NCBI RefSeq assembly: GCF_004362855.1
Contig: NZ_SNXW01000005.1
Location: forward strand, 1 to 64,000
DNA length: 64,000 nt
DNA from: Aquabacterium commune
Lineage (GTDB): Bacteria > Pseudomonadota > Gammaproteobacteria > Burkholderiales > Burkholderiaceae_C
Direction of reading: 5' to 3'
Part shown: in pieces, positions 26,176-36,373 of the stretch
Layout of the letters: every line of letters begins with the position of its first letter
Numbering within the stretch: position 1 is the stretch's first letter
Position numbers and translations under genes: made by a program
Notes under the pieces: generated by a model
Told to the model about the DNA's origin: nothing
What the model saw: the letters and a program-made list of their open reading frames with translations, nothing else
Databases searched by the model: none

Positions 26176-27231
26176 TCAGGCGCCCGGCAAGACCAGCCGC
26201 ACCGGCACGGCCACGGGTTGGCGGTGCGCGGGCAGCACGCTGTCGCGGGCGCGCAGCTGGCCGCAACCCCCATCGACGTCCTGCCCGGCGGAGTGGCGCA
26301 GCTTGGTCAGCACGCCGCGGCGGTGCAGCCAGCGGGCCATCTCGGCGGCGCGCTCCCAGCTGGGCCGCTGGAAGTCGAGGGACTCGACCTCGTTGTAGGG
26401 GATCAGGTTCATCAGGGCGTACTTGCCGTGCAGCAGGCGCACGATGCCTTCGAGCTCGTCCTCGCCGTCGTTGATGCCGGCCAGCAGCGTCCACTGGTAC
26501 TGGATGGGGTAGCCGGTGGCACGGGCGTAGCGCTCGCCGGCGTCCACCAGTTCCTCGGGCGACATGGGCGTGGCGCGGGGCAGCAGTTGCGCGCGCAGCG
26601 CCGGCTTCGTCGAATGCAGGGACAGGGCCAGCGCCGGCTTGACGCGCTCCCGCACCAGGCGCTCGAACACGCGCGGGTCGCCCACGGTGGAGAACACCAG
26701 GTTCTTGTGGCCGATGTTGCCCAGCGTGCCCAGCAAGTCGATGGCTTCGAGCACGTTGTCCATGTTGTGCGAGGGCTCGCCCATGCCCATGAAGACGACC
26801 TTCTTGACCGCCCGCCGCGTGCGCGCCAGGGCCACCTGCGCGACGATTTCGGCGCTGCCCAGCTGGCGCAGCAGGCCGTCACGCCCGGTCATGCAGAACA
26901 CGCAGCCCACGGCGCACCCCACCTGGGAGGACACGCACAGGCCATCGCGCGGCAGCAGCACGCTCTCGGCGGTCTGGCCATCGTGCAGGCCCACCAGCAG
27001 GCGCTCGGAACCGTCGCTGCCGGGGTGGGCCGAGCGCAGCGTGGCCAAGCCCATGACCTCGGCCATCAGCGCGTCCAGGCCCTCGCGCACAGGCTGGGGC
27101 AGGAAATCTTCGGGGCGGCGCTTGCCGCTGCCTTGCGGCAAGGCCTGGGCCCACAGACGGAGCACACGCTGCTCGTGGAGGGGCTTGGCGCCGAGGGCGC
27201 GCAGGCGCTGGCGGATGTGTTCGATGCGCAT
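26176..27231 (-). CDS. RlmN/Cfr-family radical SAM RNA methyltransferase
   Basis: The 351-residue protein has the radical SAM cluster motif CxxxCxxC (CAVGCVFCMTG, about residues 107-117), and a distal cysteine in DVDGGCGQL that matches the methyl-carrying cysteine of RlmN. GMGEPSHN and FSTVG are family motifs. RlmN methylates C2 of A2503 in 23S rRNA and A37 of some tRNAs. The residues after the cluster (MTGRDGL rather than the STAQQGF of E. coli RlmN) suggest the second betaproteobacterial paralogue rather than the main RlmN, so the RNA target is uncertain. It may be co-transcribed with the upstream membrane protein, 38 bp away. Confidence 0.85.
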   Translation of the reverse strand: MRIEHIRQRLRALGAKPLHEQRVLRLWAQALPQGSGKRRPEDFLPQPVREGLDALMAEVMGLATLRSAHPGSDGSERLLVGLHDGQTAESVLLPRDGLCVSSQVGCAVGCVFCMTGRDGLLRQLGSAEIVAQVALARTRRAVKKVVFMGMGEPSHNMDNVLEAIDLLGTLGNIGHKNLVFSTVGDPRVFERLVRERVKPALALSLHSTKPALRAQLLPRATPMSPEELVDAGERYARATGYPIQYQWTLLAGINDGEDELEGIVRLLHGKYALMNLIPYNEVESLDFQRPSWERAAEMARWLHRRGVLTKLRHSAGQDVDGGCGQLRARDSVLPAHRQPVAVPVRLVLPGA

Positions 27232-27269
27232 GAGGCGCCAGTGTAATCAGGCCCAGCCGCCGGTTGGCG

Positions 27270-27572
27270 TCAGTGCGGCTTGCGCGGGCCTTTGAAGGCC
27301 TCGGGGCGGATGACGTTGCCATCTTTGTCGGCACGGGTGCGGCGGGCGCGCTGGATGGCTTCTTCGGCCAGGCGGGCGGCATCGTCACGGCGACTGCGCC
27401 ATTGCCGCCAGTGCCACACGGCCGTGGCACGCACGCGCAACCATCCGGCCATGCGCCGCAAGGCGGCGTCCAGCGCGGCACGGTGGCGCACGGGCAGGCA
27501 CATGCGCACCAGCAAGGCCACGCAGACCAGCACCACCAGGGCGGCAAACCACCGATTCGGACTCAGGAACAT
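27270..27572 (-). CDS. Small single-span membrane protein, hypothetical
   Basis: A 100-residue protein with one N-terminal membrane helix (FAALVVLVCVALLVRM) followed by a long, very basic cytoplasmic helix rich in Arg and Trp. It ends in a charged tail. No family is recognised. It lies between the PstS-like gene (91 bp upstream) and the RlmN-like gene on the same strand. Confidence 0.6.
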   Translation of the reverse strand: MFLSPNRWFAALVVLVCVALLVRMCLPVRHRAALDAALRRMAGWLRVRATAVWHWRQWRSRRDDAARLAEEAIQRARRTRADKDGNVIRPEAFKGPRKPH

Positions 27573-27663
27573 CGCAGCACTCGGCCAAACACCAGGGGCC
27601 CCCGGAACATCCGGGCCGGCACCGGCACATCGTAACCAATGCGGCGCGAGGCCGCACCCCCAC

Positions 27664-28113
27664 TCATCGGGGCCCTGACGCGGCAGTGGGCCTCGTGGCC
27701 ACCACGTTCATGCCCGCGGGCACCTCGCTGTCGTCCAGGTAGGCGATGGCCCCTGGCGTGTTGGCGATGTAGGCGATGACCTCCGCCACCGAGGCCAGCT
27801 CGCGCGGGGGCACGCCCTTGCCCACGTAGCGGCGCACCGTCCAGTAGGCGGTGTAGCGGTCTTCGTCCTGCTGGAGGTAGTCGTTGAGGAAGCGTTGCCG
27901 CATCAGGCTGCCAGGCGCCTGGTTGACGGGCAGCAGCGCCTGCCCCGCCAGCTCGACCAGGCGGCCGGTGTAGATGCGTTGCACCTGGGTGGCGTCGAGC
28001 TTGCGCACGTTGCCGTGGGCCACGATGACCACCGCGGCCGAGGCCAGGCCAGGCGCGATGAGGCAGCAACCCAGCATCAGCCAGGTGCGCAGGAAAGAAG
28101 GGGGGGAGCGCAT
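27664..28113 (-). CDS. PstS-like periplasmic binding protein, short form
   Basis: A 149-residue exported protein: signal peptide 1-26 (ending ASA), then VVIVAHGNVRKLDATQVQRIYTG, the opening of short phosphate-binding-like (PBP-type) domains. A later segment (VIAYIANTPGAIAYLD) is typical of the same family. At this length it is one lobe of a PstS-type fold and lacks transporter partners, so it is more likely a ligand sensor or accessory protein than an importer component. It follows the porin-like gene by 13 bp and is the last gene of the c-di-GMP operon. Confidence 0.8.
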   Translation of the reverse strand: MRSPPSFLRTWLMLGCCLIAPGLASAAVVIVAHGNVRKLDATQVQRIYTGRLVELAGQALLPVNQAPGSLMRQRFLNDYLQQDEDRYTAYWTVRRYVGKGVPPRELASVAEVIAYIANTPGAIAYLDDSEVPAGMNVVATRPTAASGPR

Positions 28114-28126
28114 CGTCCGGGCCTGC

Positions 28127-29464
28127 TCAGAAGACGACGCTGTAGCTCAGCGACAGCACGTTGACGCCGGTCTGGCTGAGGGTGCCTTCGGGCGGGTCGT
28201 CGGCCATGGCCGAGCGCCGGCCGATGCGGGTGTGCATCCACTCGCCCTTGATCTGACTGCGCGGGCTGAGGGCGTAGGCCGCGCCCACGCCCGCCGAGGT
28301 CTGGTCGTACACCGGGATGCCATCGGCAGCCGCCCGCTGCGCCACCGACAGGGCATCGCTGCCCTGCCCGGCCGAGGCCATCAGCGCCTCGGACACCTTG
28401 CGCGGTGCGCCCAGGGTCTGCAACCGCGCCAGGCTGACGTAGGGCGTGAGGTGGCCCAGCGTGTGCAGCACGGCCACATAGCCACCCACGGTGTTGGCGC
28501 CGAGGTCGGTGCGGCTCTGGATGTTGCGGGCGACTTCGGTCACCACGCGCCAGTTCGGGGCGACGCGGGCGTCCAGGCTCAGGTTGACGATGTGGTTGGT
28601 GATCGCGTCGGTGCTGCGGATGCCTGGCCCCCCCGGGATGTCGTTGGACACCTGGAAATAGCCAAAACCGGGGAAGGGGCTGACGAAGGGGTAGCTGCGC
28701 GGCAGGAGCTGGCCATCGCTGCGCTGCGTCACGGCGCGGATCAGGCCCACGCGCCAGTTCAGGGCCTCGCTGCGCCAGGTCAGCGCCGCGCCAAAGATGT
28801 CGGTGTGCACGGGCACGTACTGGGGTCCGAGCTCGCGGCTGTGGATGCGGTCGGAGATCTGGGCGCGGCCCCCGTAGGCATCGGCGCTGAGCTCGCCGCT
28901 GTCGCGCTGCCAGGTGCGCGAGACCGACAGGCCGGTGTAGTCGGTGGTGGGCGAGACCGCATAGGCCTCGGCGGGCAGGCGCGCGAAGGCGTAGGTCTGG
29001 CCCACATCGCGGTTCTCGGCGTTCAGGAAGATGGGCACGCGCTGCTTGCCAGCGCGCAGCAACCAGTCGTTGTCGGGCCGCCAGGACACGAAGGCCCAGG
29101 CCGCCTCGACGGCCCATTGGCGCTCGTGGCGGGTGGACGGCGCCAGCGTCAGCTGTGCCGTGGCCGACCAGTTGGGCGAGAAGCGCGCGTCCAGCTGCCC
29201 GCCCACGATGCTGTCGCGCCAGAGGGTGCCATGCTTGTCGGTGAAGCGCTGCCAGCGCCATGGTTGGTCGGAGATGGCGTAGCCGAGCGTGGCGAAGCCG
29301 GAGACCCGCACGTCCAAACCCGCCGCGCGCACGGCGGGCTGCACGGCTTGGGGCTGGGGCTGGGGCTGGGACGTTTGTGCCTGGGCGGCCACATGGCCCG
29401 CCCAGAAAGTCAGGGCGGTCAAGGCGGTCAAGGCGCTCAGGGCGACGCGGTACGGCTGGGTCAT
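28127..29464 (-). CDS. Outer-membrane porin-like beta-barrel protein
   Basis: A 445-residue protein from ATG 29464. The signal peptide (about 1-27) ends AAQAQ. A Gln-Pro repeat follows, then alternating beta-strand sequence to a terminal Phe (LSYSVVF), the outer-membrane C-terminal signature. Sequence such as FATLGYAISDQPWRW and LLRAGKQRVPIF is typical of a porin-like family often found with a PstS-like protein. A GGAGG lies directly against the ATG with no spacer, which is unusual, so initiation may depend on coupling to the upstream gene that stops 13 bp before. Inferred role: small-molecule uptake or ligand presentation for the sensor system of the same operon. Confidence 0.82.
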   Translation of the reverse strand: MTQPYRVALSALTALTALTFWAGHVAAQAQTSQPQPQPQAVQPAVRAAGLDVRVSGFATLGYAISDQPWRWQRFTDKHGTLWRDSIVGGQLDARFSPNWSATAQLTLAPSTRHERQWAVEAAWAFVSWRPDNDWLLRAGKQRVPIFLNAENRDVGQTYAFARLPAEAYAVSPTTDYTGLSVSRTWQRDSGELSADAYGGRAQISDRIHSRELGPQYVPVHTDIFGAALTWRSEALNWRVGLIRAVTQRSDGQLLPRSYPFVSPFPGFGYFQVSNDIPGGPGIRSTDAITNHIVNLSLDARVAPNWRVVTEVARNIQSRTDLGANTVGGYVAVLHTLGHLTPYVSLARLQTLGAPRKVSEALMASAGQGSDALSVAQRAAADGIPVYDQTSAGVGAAYALSPRSQIKGEWMHTRIGRRSAMADDPPEGTLSQTGVNVLSLSYSVVF

Positions 29465-29477
29465 CCTCCGGGCTTTC

Positions 29478-30568
<1,091 letters not shown>

Positions 30569-30572
<4 letters not shown>

Positions 30573-33442
30573 GAGGGGGTGGGCTCTGTCTGCACCGGGG
30601 CGCTGGTGCTGGCGGTCTGTGCGGCAGGCGTCATGGGCTGCAATTCTTGCAGGTGTCGGGTGGCGGCGTCGAAATCGCAGCGTGCCAAAGCGTCGTCAAG
30701 TCGCGCAAAAGTGGACGGCGGCAGCCACCCTGCGAAGGCAATGCGGTGGCGTTGCCACAAAGACAAGGCCTCACCGTCCGAATCGGCTGCGAGGCGGGAG
30801 AGCCGCTGCACCAGGGCGGCGTCGGGTGCGGCGGGCACCAGCGCAGGTTGCGGCAACGCGGCAGGCACCAGCACGCGCTCCAGGGCATCGACCAGGGGCA
30901 CGACCGCATCGACGAGCAAGGCCACGGTGCGCTCGACCTCGGCCTGGCTGCCGCTGTCGCCGAGGCGTTCCAGGGCCTGGGCGCGCTCGGCCAGGGTGCC
31001 GTGGCCCACCGTGCGGGCCAGGCCTTTGAGGGTGTGGCCCTCGCGCACCAGCGTGGGCCGGTCGAGCACCTGCAGGGCCTGCGGCAGGCGCGGCAGCAGC
31101 TCGCGCACGTGGTTGACGAAGGCGTGCAAGGTCTGGCGGTAGAGGCTGACGTCGCCCGCGAAATAGGCCTCGGAGGCGGGGCGGTCCAGGCCGGGCACCT
31201 CGGGCCAGTCCTGCGCATCGGCTTGGCGCAGCCCACCCGAACGGGGCACGCCCGGCACGGCACCTGGCTCGACCGCGGATCCGGCTGCGGCCCGCACTGG
31301 CCCTGCGGCCGATGCGCCCGCCGCGGGCACGTAGGGGCTCAGGGTGGCGTACAGCGTGAGCGGGTCCAGCGGCTTGGACAGGTGGCCTTGCATGCCCAGG
31401 GCGAGGCAGCGCTCGCGCTCCTCGACCATGGCGTGGGCGGTCATGGCCAGCACCGGGGTGTCGCGCAAAGCCGGGTCCTGGCGGATGGCCTGGGTGGCCT
31501 GGTAGCCGTCCATCACCGGCATCTGCAGGTCCATCAGGACGACGTCGTGGTGGGCGCCAGGCTGGCGCAGCAGGTCCAGCGCCTCCTGTCCGTGCTGGGC
31601 CACCGTGACCTGCGCACCGCGGCGCGTCAGCAGCTCGTTGGCGAGCTGCTGGTTGAGCGCGTTGTCTTCGACCAGCAGCACGCGCAGGCCGTCCAGGCGC
31701 AGGCGCTCGTCCCGCACCGCCGGGTGCGTGGCCGAGGCACCGGGCGAGGTGCCCAGGATGCGCGCCGGCACCACCGGCATCTGGATGCGGAAGGCGCTGC
31801 CCTGCGCCGGCTCGCTGTGCACGGCGATGTGACCGCCCATCAGCCCCACCAGGCGCCGGGTGATGCTCAGGCCCAGGCCCGTGCCGCCGTAGCGCCGGGT
31901 GGTGGAGCCATCGGCCTGGGTGAACTCGCTGAAGAGGTTCTGCAGCTGGTCCTCGTTCATGCCGATGCCGGTGTCTTCGACCTCGACGTGCAGCTTGGCC
32001 TCGGTGGGCGTCCAGTCGCTCAGGCGCACGCGCAGCGTGACGTGGCCGTGCTCGGTGAACTTCACCGCGTTGGACAGCAAATTGGCCAGCACCTGGCCCA
32101 GGCGCAGCGCATCGCCGTGGATCAGGCCGCGCTCGCCGAGCAGCTCGGGCGAGACGAACTCGCAGCGCAGCGCGATGCCCTTGTCCTGCGCGCGCTGGCG
32201 CACCATCATCATCGCGTCGTTCACCACGCTGTCGATGCGCATGGGTGCCGACTCCAGCGTGAGCTTGCCGGCCTCGATCTTGGAGAAGTCCAGGATGTCG
32301 TTGATGACGCCCAGCAGCATGGCCGAGGCCGACTGCACCTTGCCCAGGTAGTCGCGCTGCTGCTCGGTCAGGGGCGTTTGCAGGGCCAGGTGGGTCATGC
32401 CCACGATGGCGTTCATGGGCGTGCGGATTTCGTGGCTCATGTTGGCCAGGAACATGGACTTGGCACGGGTGGCCGCCTCGGCCTGGTCGCGGGCCTCGCG
32501 CAGCTCCTGCTGGGCGCGGGCGCGCTGGTTGACGTCGTCTTGCACCGCGTGCGCCATCACGTTGAGCGTCACGCCCAGGGTGTCGAGCTCCTCGACCCAC
32601 TTGTGGCGCCCGCCCGAGCGGGTGGCGTAATCGCCGCGGGCCAGCCGCCGTGCCACATGGCCCAGCCGGTCGATGGGGCTGAGCACGCGGGTGCGCACGA
32701 TGTACAGCGCCAGCAGCAGGCCAGGCAGCGCGGCCAGGTCCAGGCAGATGGTGATGACGATGTAGCGGTCCAGCTGCGCCGAGGCGTGGCCGCGTTCGGC
32801 CGCGGTGCGCGCGTCGGTGATGCGGCTGAGCGTGGACAAGGCCCGCGCCAGCTGGGCCGATTGCGCCTCGTAGGCCGCCGAGTGCACCAGCTGGGTGGCG
32901 TAGGCCAGGTCGGGCTGGCCGTCGGACACATAGGCCTTGCGCTTGGGGTCGTAGAGGCCCTGGGTGGCGGCGAAGGCGACTTGCTCGGTTTTCTTGAGCT
33001 GCTCGGTGGCCTGCAGCACCACGGTCACGGCATCGCGCTCCTCGCCGCGGAAGTCGAGCTCTTTCATGCGCGCCTGCAGCGACAGCTTCGGCGCGCCCAG
33101 CGGCAAGGCATGCACCCGCAGGCCGGCGATGACCTCGTTCCAGTACAGGACCGGGTCGGTGCCCGGCGGCGGTGCCTTGCGGCCCTCGCGGATGGCCAGC
33201 ATGTCGTAGTAATACAGCAGGTAGCGCGGCGCGCCCGAGCTCGTGTAGGCGCTGACCAGGCGGCGCAGCATCACGGCTTCGTTCTGCAATTCGGACACCA
33301 GGCGCAGCGTGTCAGAGCGCCGCTGCGCCGCCTGCTCGGCCGACAGGTAGGCCGTGCGGATGAGCAGCAGGAAGGCGAAGTTCGCCAGCAAGGCCGCCAT
33401 CACCAGCACGAAGAACCACCGCGACACCGTCCTGAGCTTCAT
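30569..33442 (-). CDS. Hybrid sensor histidine kinase with receiver and HPt domains
   Basis: A 957-residue kinase from ATG 33442, whose codon overlaps the upstream stop (ATGA). The first membrane helix lies at about 11-30 (FFVLVMAALLANFAFLLL), then a periplasmic helical sensor (about 35-230), a second helix near 240, HAMP, and a HisKA domain with MSHEIRTPMNA (His about 333). HATPase follows (about 445-560), then a receiver (about 580-700; VLMDLQMPVMDG) and an HPt-like tail with HTLKGLARTVG near residue 800. This is a complete phosphorelay. The natural target is the REC-HD-GYP protein encoded next, and the two cyclase genes stand just upstream, so it probably tunes c-di-GMP in response to an envelope signal. 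Confidence 0.95.
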
Positions 33443-34662
33443 GGCCGCAGGCGCCTTTCCGTGTTTGAGCCAGATGCCGCATCTTCCGCGAAAGCCACGC
33501 TGGCCACCATCCGGTCTCGCCCTGCCTGCTTGGCCTGGTAGAGGTTGCGGTCGGCCACGCGCAAGGCCCAGCCGCCATCGCCCTGGACCACCTCGGCCAC
33601 GCCCACACTTTGCGTGACCGAAAAACACTGGCCTTGGGCCTCGAAGGGCTCGGCGCGCAGCCGCTGCGAGATCTTCTCGGCCACCCGCTGCGCCCCGGCC
33701 AGGTCGGTGTCGGGCAGCAGCAGCACGAACTCCTCGCCGCCATACCGCGCCGCGGTGTCCACCTGCTCGCGCGTGTGCTGGCGCAGCAAAGTGCCGATGC
33801 GCGCCAGCACCTGGTCGCCCACCGGATGGCCCCAGCTGTCGTTGATGTGCTTGAAGTGGTCCACGTCAAAGAGCACCAGCGACAAGGCCTGGCCGCTGCG
33901 CACGTGGCGGCGCGATTCGCGCTCCAGCTGCGCCATGAACTCGCGCCGGTTGGCCAGCCCCGTGAGGGCGTCGGTGCGCGCCAGCGCCTCCAGCTCGCGG
34001 CGCCGGCGCCCCAGGGCGATCGCCAGCACGAACAACACGCCCGACAAGGGCAACACGCCCGTCAGGAAGACCACCCGCACCCACACGGCCCACCACGTCG
34101 CCAAGGCCTGGCCGGTGAACATGGGCTGGACCAGCAGCGGGGCATCGGTCCAGACCTCCCACTGGGCCAAAGCTTCGGCGGCCACGATGCTGACCACCGA
34201 CAGCCCCCAGGCCCAGCGCAAGGCGCGCGGCACGAACAAGGCGCGCGAAACCACCACCACGTAAAGCAGCAGCATGGGGCTGGGGTTGTCCTTGAAGCCA
34301 TGGCCCATGACCAGCCACAGCAGGCCCAGCGTGCCAGGCACCACGGTCAGTTGCACCAACCAGGGCTGGGGGCTGGCATCATGGCGGCGGCGCCAGCCCA
34401 GCAGGCCCATGCCGGCCAGCCACACCAGCAGCAGGGACAGGGCCCACAGCGCGCGCCCGGCCCAGCCAGGGCGGTAATGCACAGCCACGGCGTCGTCCAG
34501 CAAGGGGGCGCATTGCAGGCACCACAGCACCAGCAGCAAGGGCCAGACGCCCACCACGAAACCCGCGCAACTGGTGGCATCGCGCCGCTCGACGATGCGC
34601 CCTTCCAACCAACCCAGCCAGCGCGGCAGCCAGGCCTCGAAGCGAACAGCGAACCCGCTCAT
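33439..34662 (-). CDS. Membrane diguanylate cyclase (GGEEF)
   Basis: A 407-residue protein from ATG 34662. About six hydrophobic segments fill residues 30-215 (for example LLLVLWCLQCAPLL, WALSLLLVWLAGMGLLGW and VVFLTGVLPLSGVLFVLAI), followed by a GGDEF domain with an intact RYGGEEF. The canonical RxxD inhibitory site is not present; EQVD occupies that place. It should be an active c-di-GMP synthase with weak or no product inhibition. Both ends overlap neighbouring genes by 4 bp (ATGA), so synthesis is coupled to the second cyclase upstream and the kinase downstream. Confidence 0.93.
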   Translation of the reverse strand: MSGFAVRFEAWLPRWLGWLEGRIVERRDATSCAGFVVGVWPLLLVLWCLQCAPLLDDAVAVHYRPGWAGRALWALSLLLVWLAGMGLLGWRRRHDASPQPWLVQLTVVPGTLGLLWLVMGHGFKDNPSPMLLLYVVVVSRALFVPRALRWAWGLSVVSIVAAEALAQWEVWTDAPLLVQPMFTGQALATWWAVWVRVVFLTGVLPLSGVLFVLAIALGRRRRELEALARTDALTGLANRREFMAQLERESRRHVRSGQALSLVLFDVDHFKHINDSWGHPVGDQVLARIGTLLRQHTREQVDTAARYGGEEFVLLLPDTDLAGAQRVAEKISQRLRAEPFEAQGQCFSVTQSVGVAEVVQGDGGWALRVADRNLYQAKQAGRDRMVASVAFAEDAASGSNTERRLRP

Positions 34663-35807
34663 GCCGTCCCCCGTTCGCAACACGAGGCCAGGCACACGCG
34701 GTTGCGGCCCGCCGCCTTGGCGCAGTACAAAGCCCGATCGGCATCGCTCAGGATGCTGGCGACATCGTCGTCGTGCACTGCGCCCAGGCCCAGGCTGATG
34801 CCGATGCGCAGCGGTGTGCCGTCGCCCTGGAAGGTCTGCGCGGCCACGCGCTCGCGCAGGCGTTCGCACACGCGCAGGGCCTCGTCCTCGGGGGTGTCGG
34901 GCAGGATCAGGGCGAACTCCTCGCCGCCCAGTCGCGCCGGCAAGTCAGAGGGCGCACGCACCGAAGCGATCAGCAGCGCGGCCAGCTCGCGCAAGACCGC
35001 GTCGCCAGCGAGGTGGCCATGCGCATCGTTGACGCGCTTGAAATGGTCGATGTCGATCAGCACCACGCACAGCGGCCGGCCCGTGCGGTGCCGCCGGGCC
35101 ACCTCGGCCTGCAGCACCTCCATGAAGCGGCGGCGGTTGGCCAGACCCGTCAGGCCGTCGGTCTGCGACAGGCGCATCAGGCGGGCGTGCATGCGGTCGA
35201 GCCGACCGAACAGCAGCATGATCAGCGGCAACAGCACGGCCGCCGCCGACAGCAGCACCGTGTTGCGCCAGACCGCGTAGCCCCACAGCGGCTTGCGGCC
35301 CTCGAAAATGCGCTCGGTCACGGCCGGTGCGTACGACCACCAGCCCAGCTGCACCCCGATGTCGTGCCCGACCAGCACGACCGTGCACACCACATAGGCG
35401 ATGACCATGGGCCGCAAGGTGAACAAGAGCAGGCCGATGGCCAGCACGCCCAGCAGCACCAGGCCCGTGGGCGCGGTGAAGGTGCCCGCCAGCACGGCGA
35501 TCACGGTGTAGGTCACGCCGATGGTCAGGCAGGCCAGCAAGGTGGTGCCCTCCACCGGTTCGGGCTCGCGGCGCAGCGGCCACACGTGCACGCCGATGCC
35601 GATGCTCAGCAGCGTGGCCACCACCAGCAGGCCTTGCAGCGCCAGCATCACCTCGGTGTGCACGGCGCCGCGGGTGCTCGGTTCGGCGATCACCCAGCCG
35701 TGGCCGAGCAGGATGAGGACGAAGAAGGGCGTCGATGACGCGATGGCCACCAGCACCCGCGTGGCGGGTGTCAGCTGATCAAAAACGCGCTCCGTCAAAC
35801 CACGCAT
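34659..35807 (-). CDS. Membrane diguanylate cyclase (GGEEF), first gene of the c-di-GMP operon
   Basis: A 382-residue protein from ATG 35807; earlier in-frame codons lie in the promoter region. Six or so membrane helices (about 18-205; STPFFVLILLGHGWVI, VIAVLAGTFTAPTGLVLLGVLAIGLLLF) are followed by a GGDEF domain with RLGGEEF and no RxxD site. It resembles the next gene in layout, which suggests duplication and divergence. It is the promoter-proximal gene of the operon that runs down to 27664. The divergent holin-like gene shares 160 bp of upstream DNA that contains two inverted repeats. Confidence 0.93.
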   Translation of the reverse strand: MRGLTERVFDQLTPATRVLVAIASSTPFFVLILLGHGWVIAEPSTRGAVHTEVMLALQGLLVVATLLSIGIGVHVWPLRREPEPVEGTTLLACLTIGVTYTVIAVLAGTFTAPTGLVLLGVLAIGLLLFTLRPMVIAYVVCTVVLVGHDIGVQLGWWSYAPAVTERIFEGRKPLWGYAVWRNTVLLSAAAVLLPLIMLLFGRLDRMHARLMRLSQTDGLTGLANRRRFMEVLQAEVARRHRTGRPLCVVLIDIDHFKRVNDAHGHLAGDAVLRELAALLIASVRAPSDLPARLGGEEFALILPDTPEDEALRVCERLRERVAAQTFQGDGTPLRIGISLGLGAVHDDDVASILSDADRALYCAKAAGRNRVCLASCCERGTA

Positions 35808-35834
35808 GCACAACCTGTTGCGAACCTCGACAAC

Positions 35835-35874
35835 GGTGCCGACCAGGCGGCACCACACCGTTCCACGATGGAAC
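35835..35874. promoter_or_regulatory. Two adjacent inverted repeats in the divergent promoter region
   Basis: GGTGCCG (35835-35841) and CGGCACC (35848-35854) form a 7-bp inverted repeat with a 6-nt spacer. GTTCCA (35860-35865) and TGGAAC (35869-35874) form a second one with a 3-nt spacer. They lie 28 to 67 bp upstream of the first cyclase start. They could be operators for the c-di-GMP operon or hairpins in its leader. Confidence 0.45.
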
Positions 35875-35967
35875 CATCTTGGCCCGTTATCGGCCCGCCG
35901 TCCACAAAGTTGAACGCACGCCAGGGGCGCACACGAAGCTGCCACCGCGCTGGGCTATGCTTGTTGC

Positions 35968-36339
35968 ATGAAGATGATTGCACGCTGGCTGTTGCTCTCT
36001 GCCGCCCTGATGCTGCTGACCCAGTGGGACAGCGGCATCGAGGTGCGCAACTATGGCTCGGCCATGCTGGCCGCGGCGGTCATCGGGCTGCTCAACGCCT
36101 TCGTGCGGCCTTTGCTGATCCTGCTGACGCTGCCGGTGACGGTGCTCACCCTGGGCCTGTTCCTGTTCGTCATCAACGCCCTGACCTTCCAGATGGCGTC
36201 CAGCCTGCTGGCGGGCTTCCAGGTGCACGGCTTCTGGCAAGCGCTGCTCGGATCGGTGCTCTACAGCCTGTGCAGCATCGTCATCGACGCCGCGCTGGAA
36301 CGTTCCTTCGGCCCGCGCGGCGGTTTGCCACTCATCTGA
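35968..36339 (+). CDS. Phage-holin-family (DUF360-like) membrane protein
   Basis: A 123-residue protein with four membrane helices (ARWLLLSAALMLLTQW, YGSAMLAAAVIGLLNAF, PLLILLTLPVTVLTLGLFLFVIN and ALLGSVLYSLCSIVIDA). It matches the phage holin superfamily IV (YvlD/DUF360). Chromosomal members are small inner-membrane proteins of unknown role and are not part of prophages; no other phage gene is here. In several Burkholderiales I recall such a gene inside the ahcY-metF region, whereas here it stands beside the c-di-GMP operon. Confidence 0.85.
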   Translation: MKMIARWLLLSAALMLLTQWDSGIEVRNYGSAMLAAAVIGLLNAFVRPLLILLTLPVTVLTLGLFLFVINALTFQMASSLLAGFQVHGFWQALLGSVLYSLCSIVIDAALERSFGPRGGLPLI

Positions 36340-36373
36340 GCCAACGCCCGGAGCCAGCCCGAGCGCCCCGCCC

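Noticed and set aside
30647..33541. 964-residue open frame antisense to the hybrid kinase
   Set aside because: It has no domains and a repetitive Gln/His/Arg composition. The minus strand has all kinase, receiver and HPt motifs.
35968..36339. Prophage remnant suggested by the holin-family protein
   Set aside because: No lysin, integrase, capsid or tail gene lies nearby. Chromosomal DUF360-like proteins are widespread outside phages.
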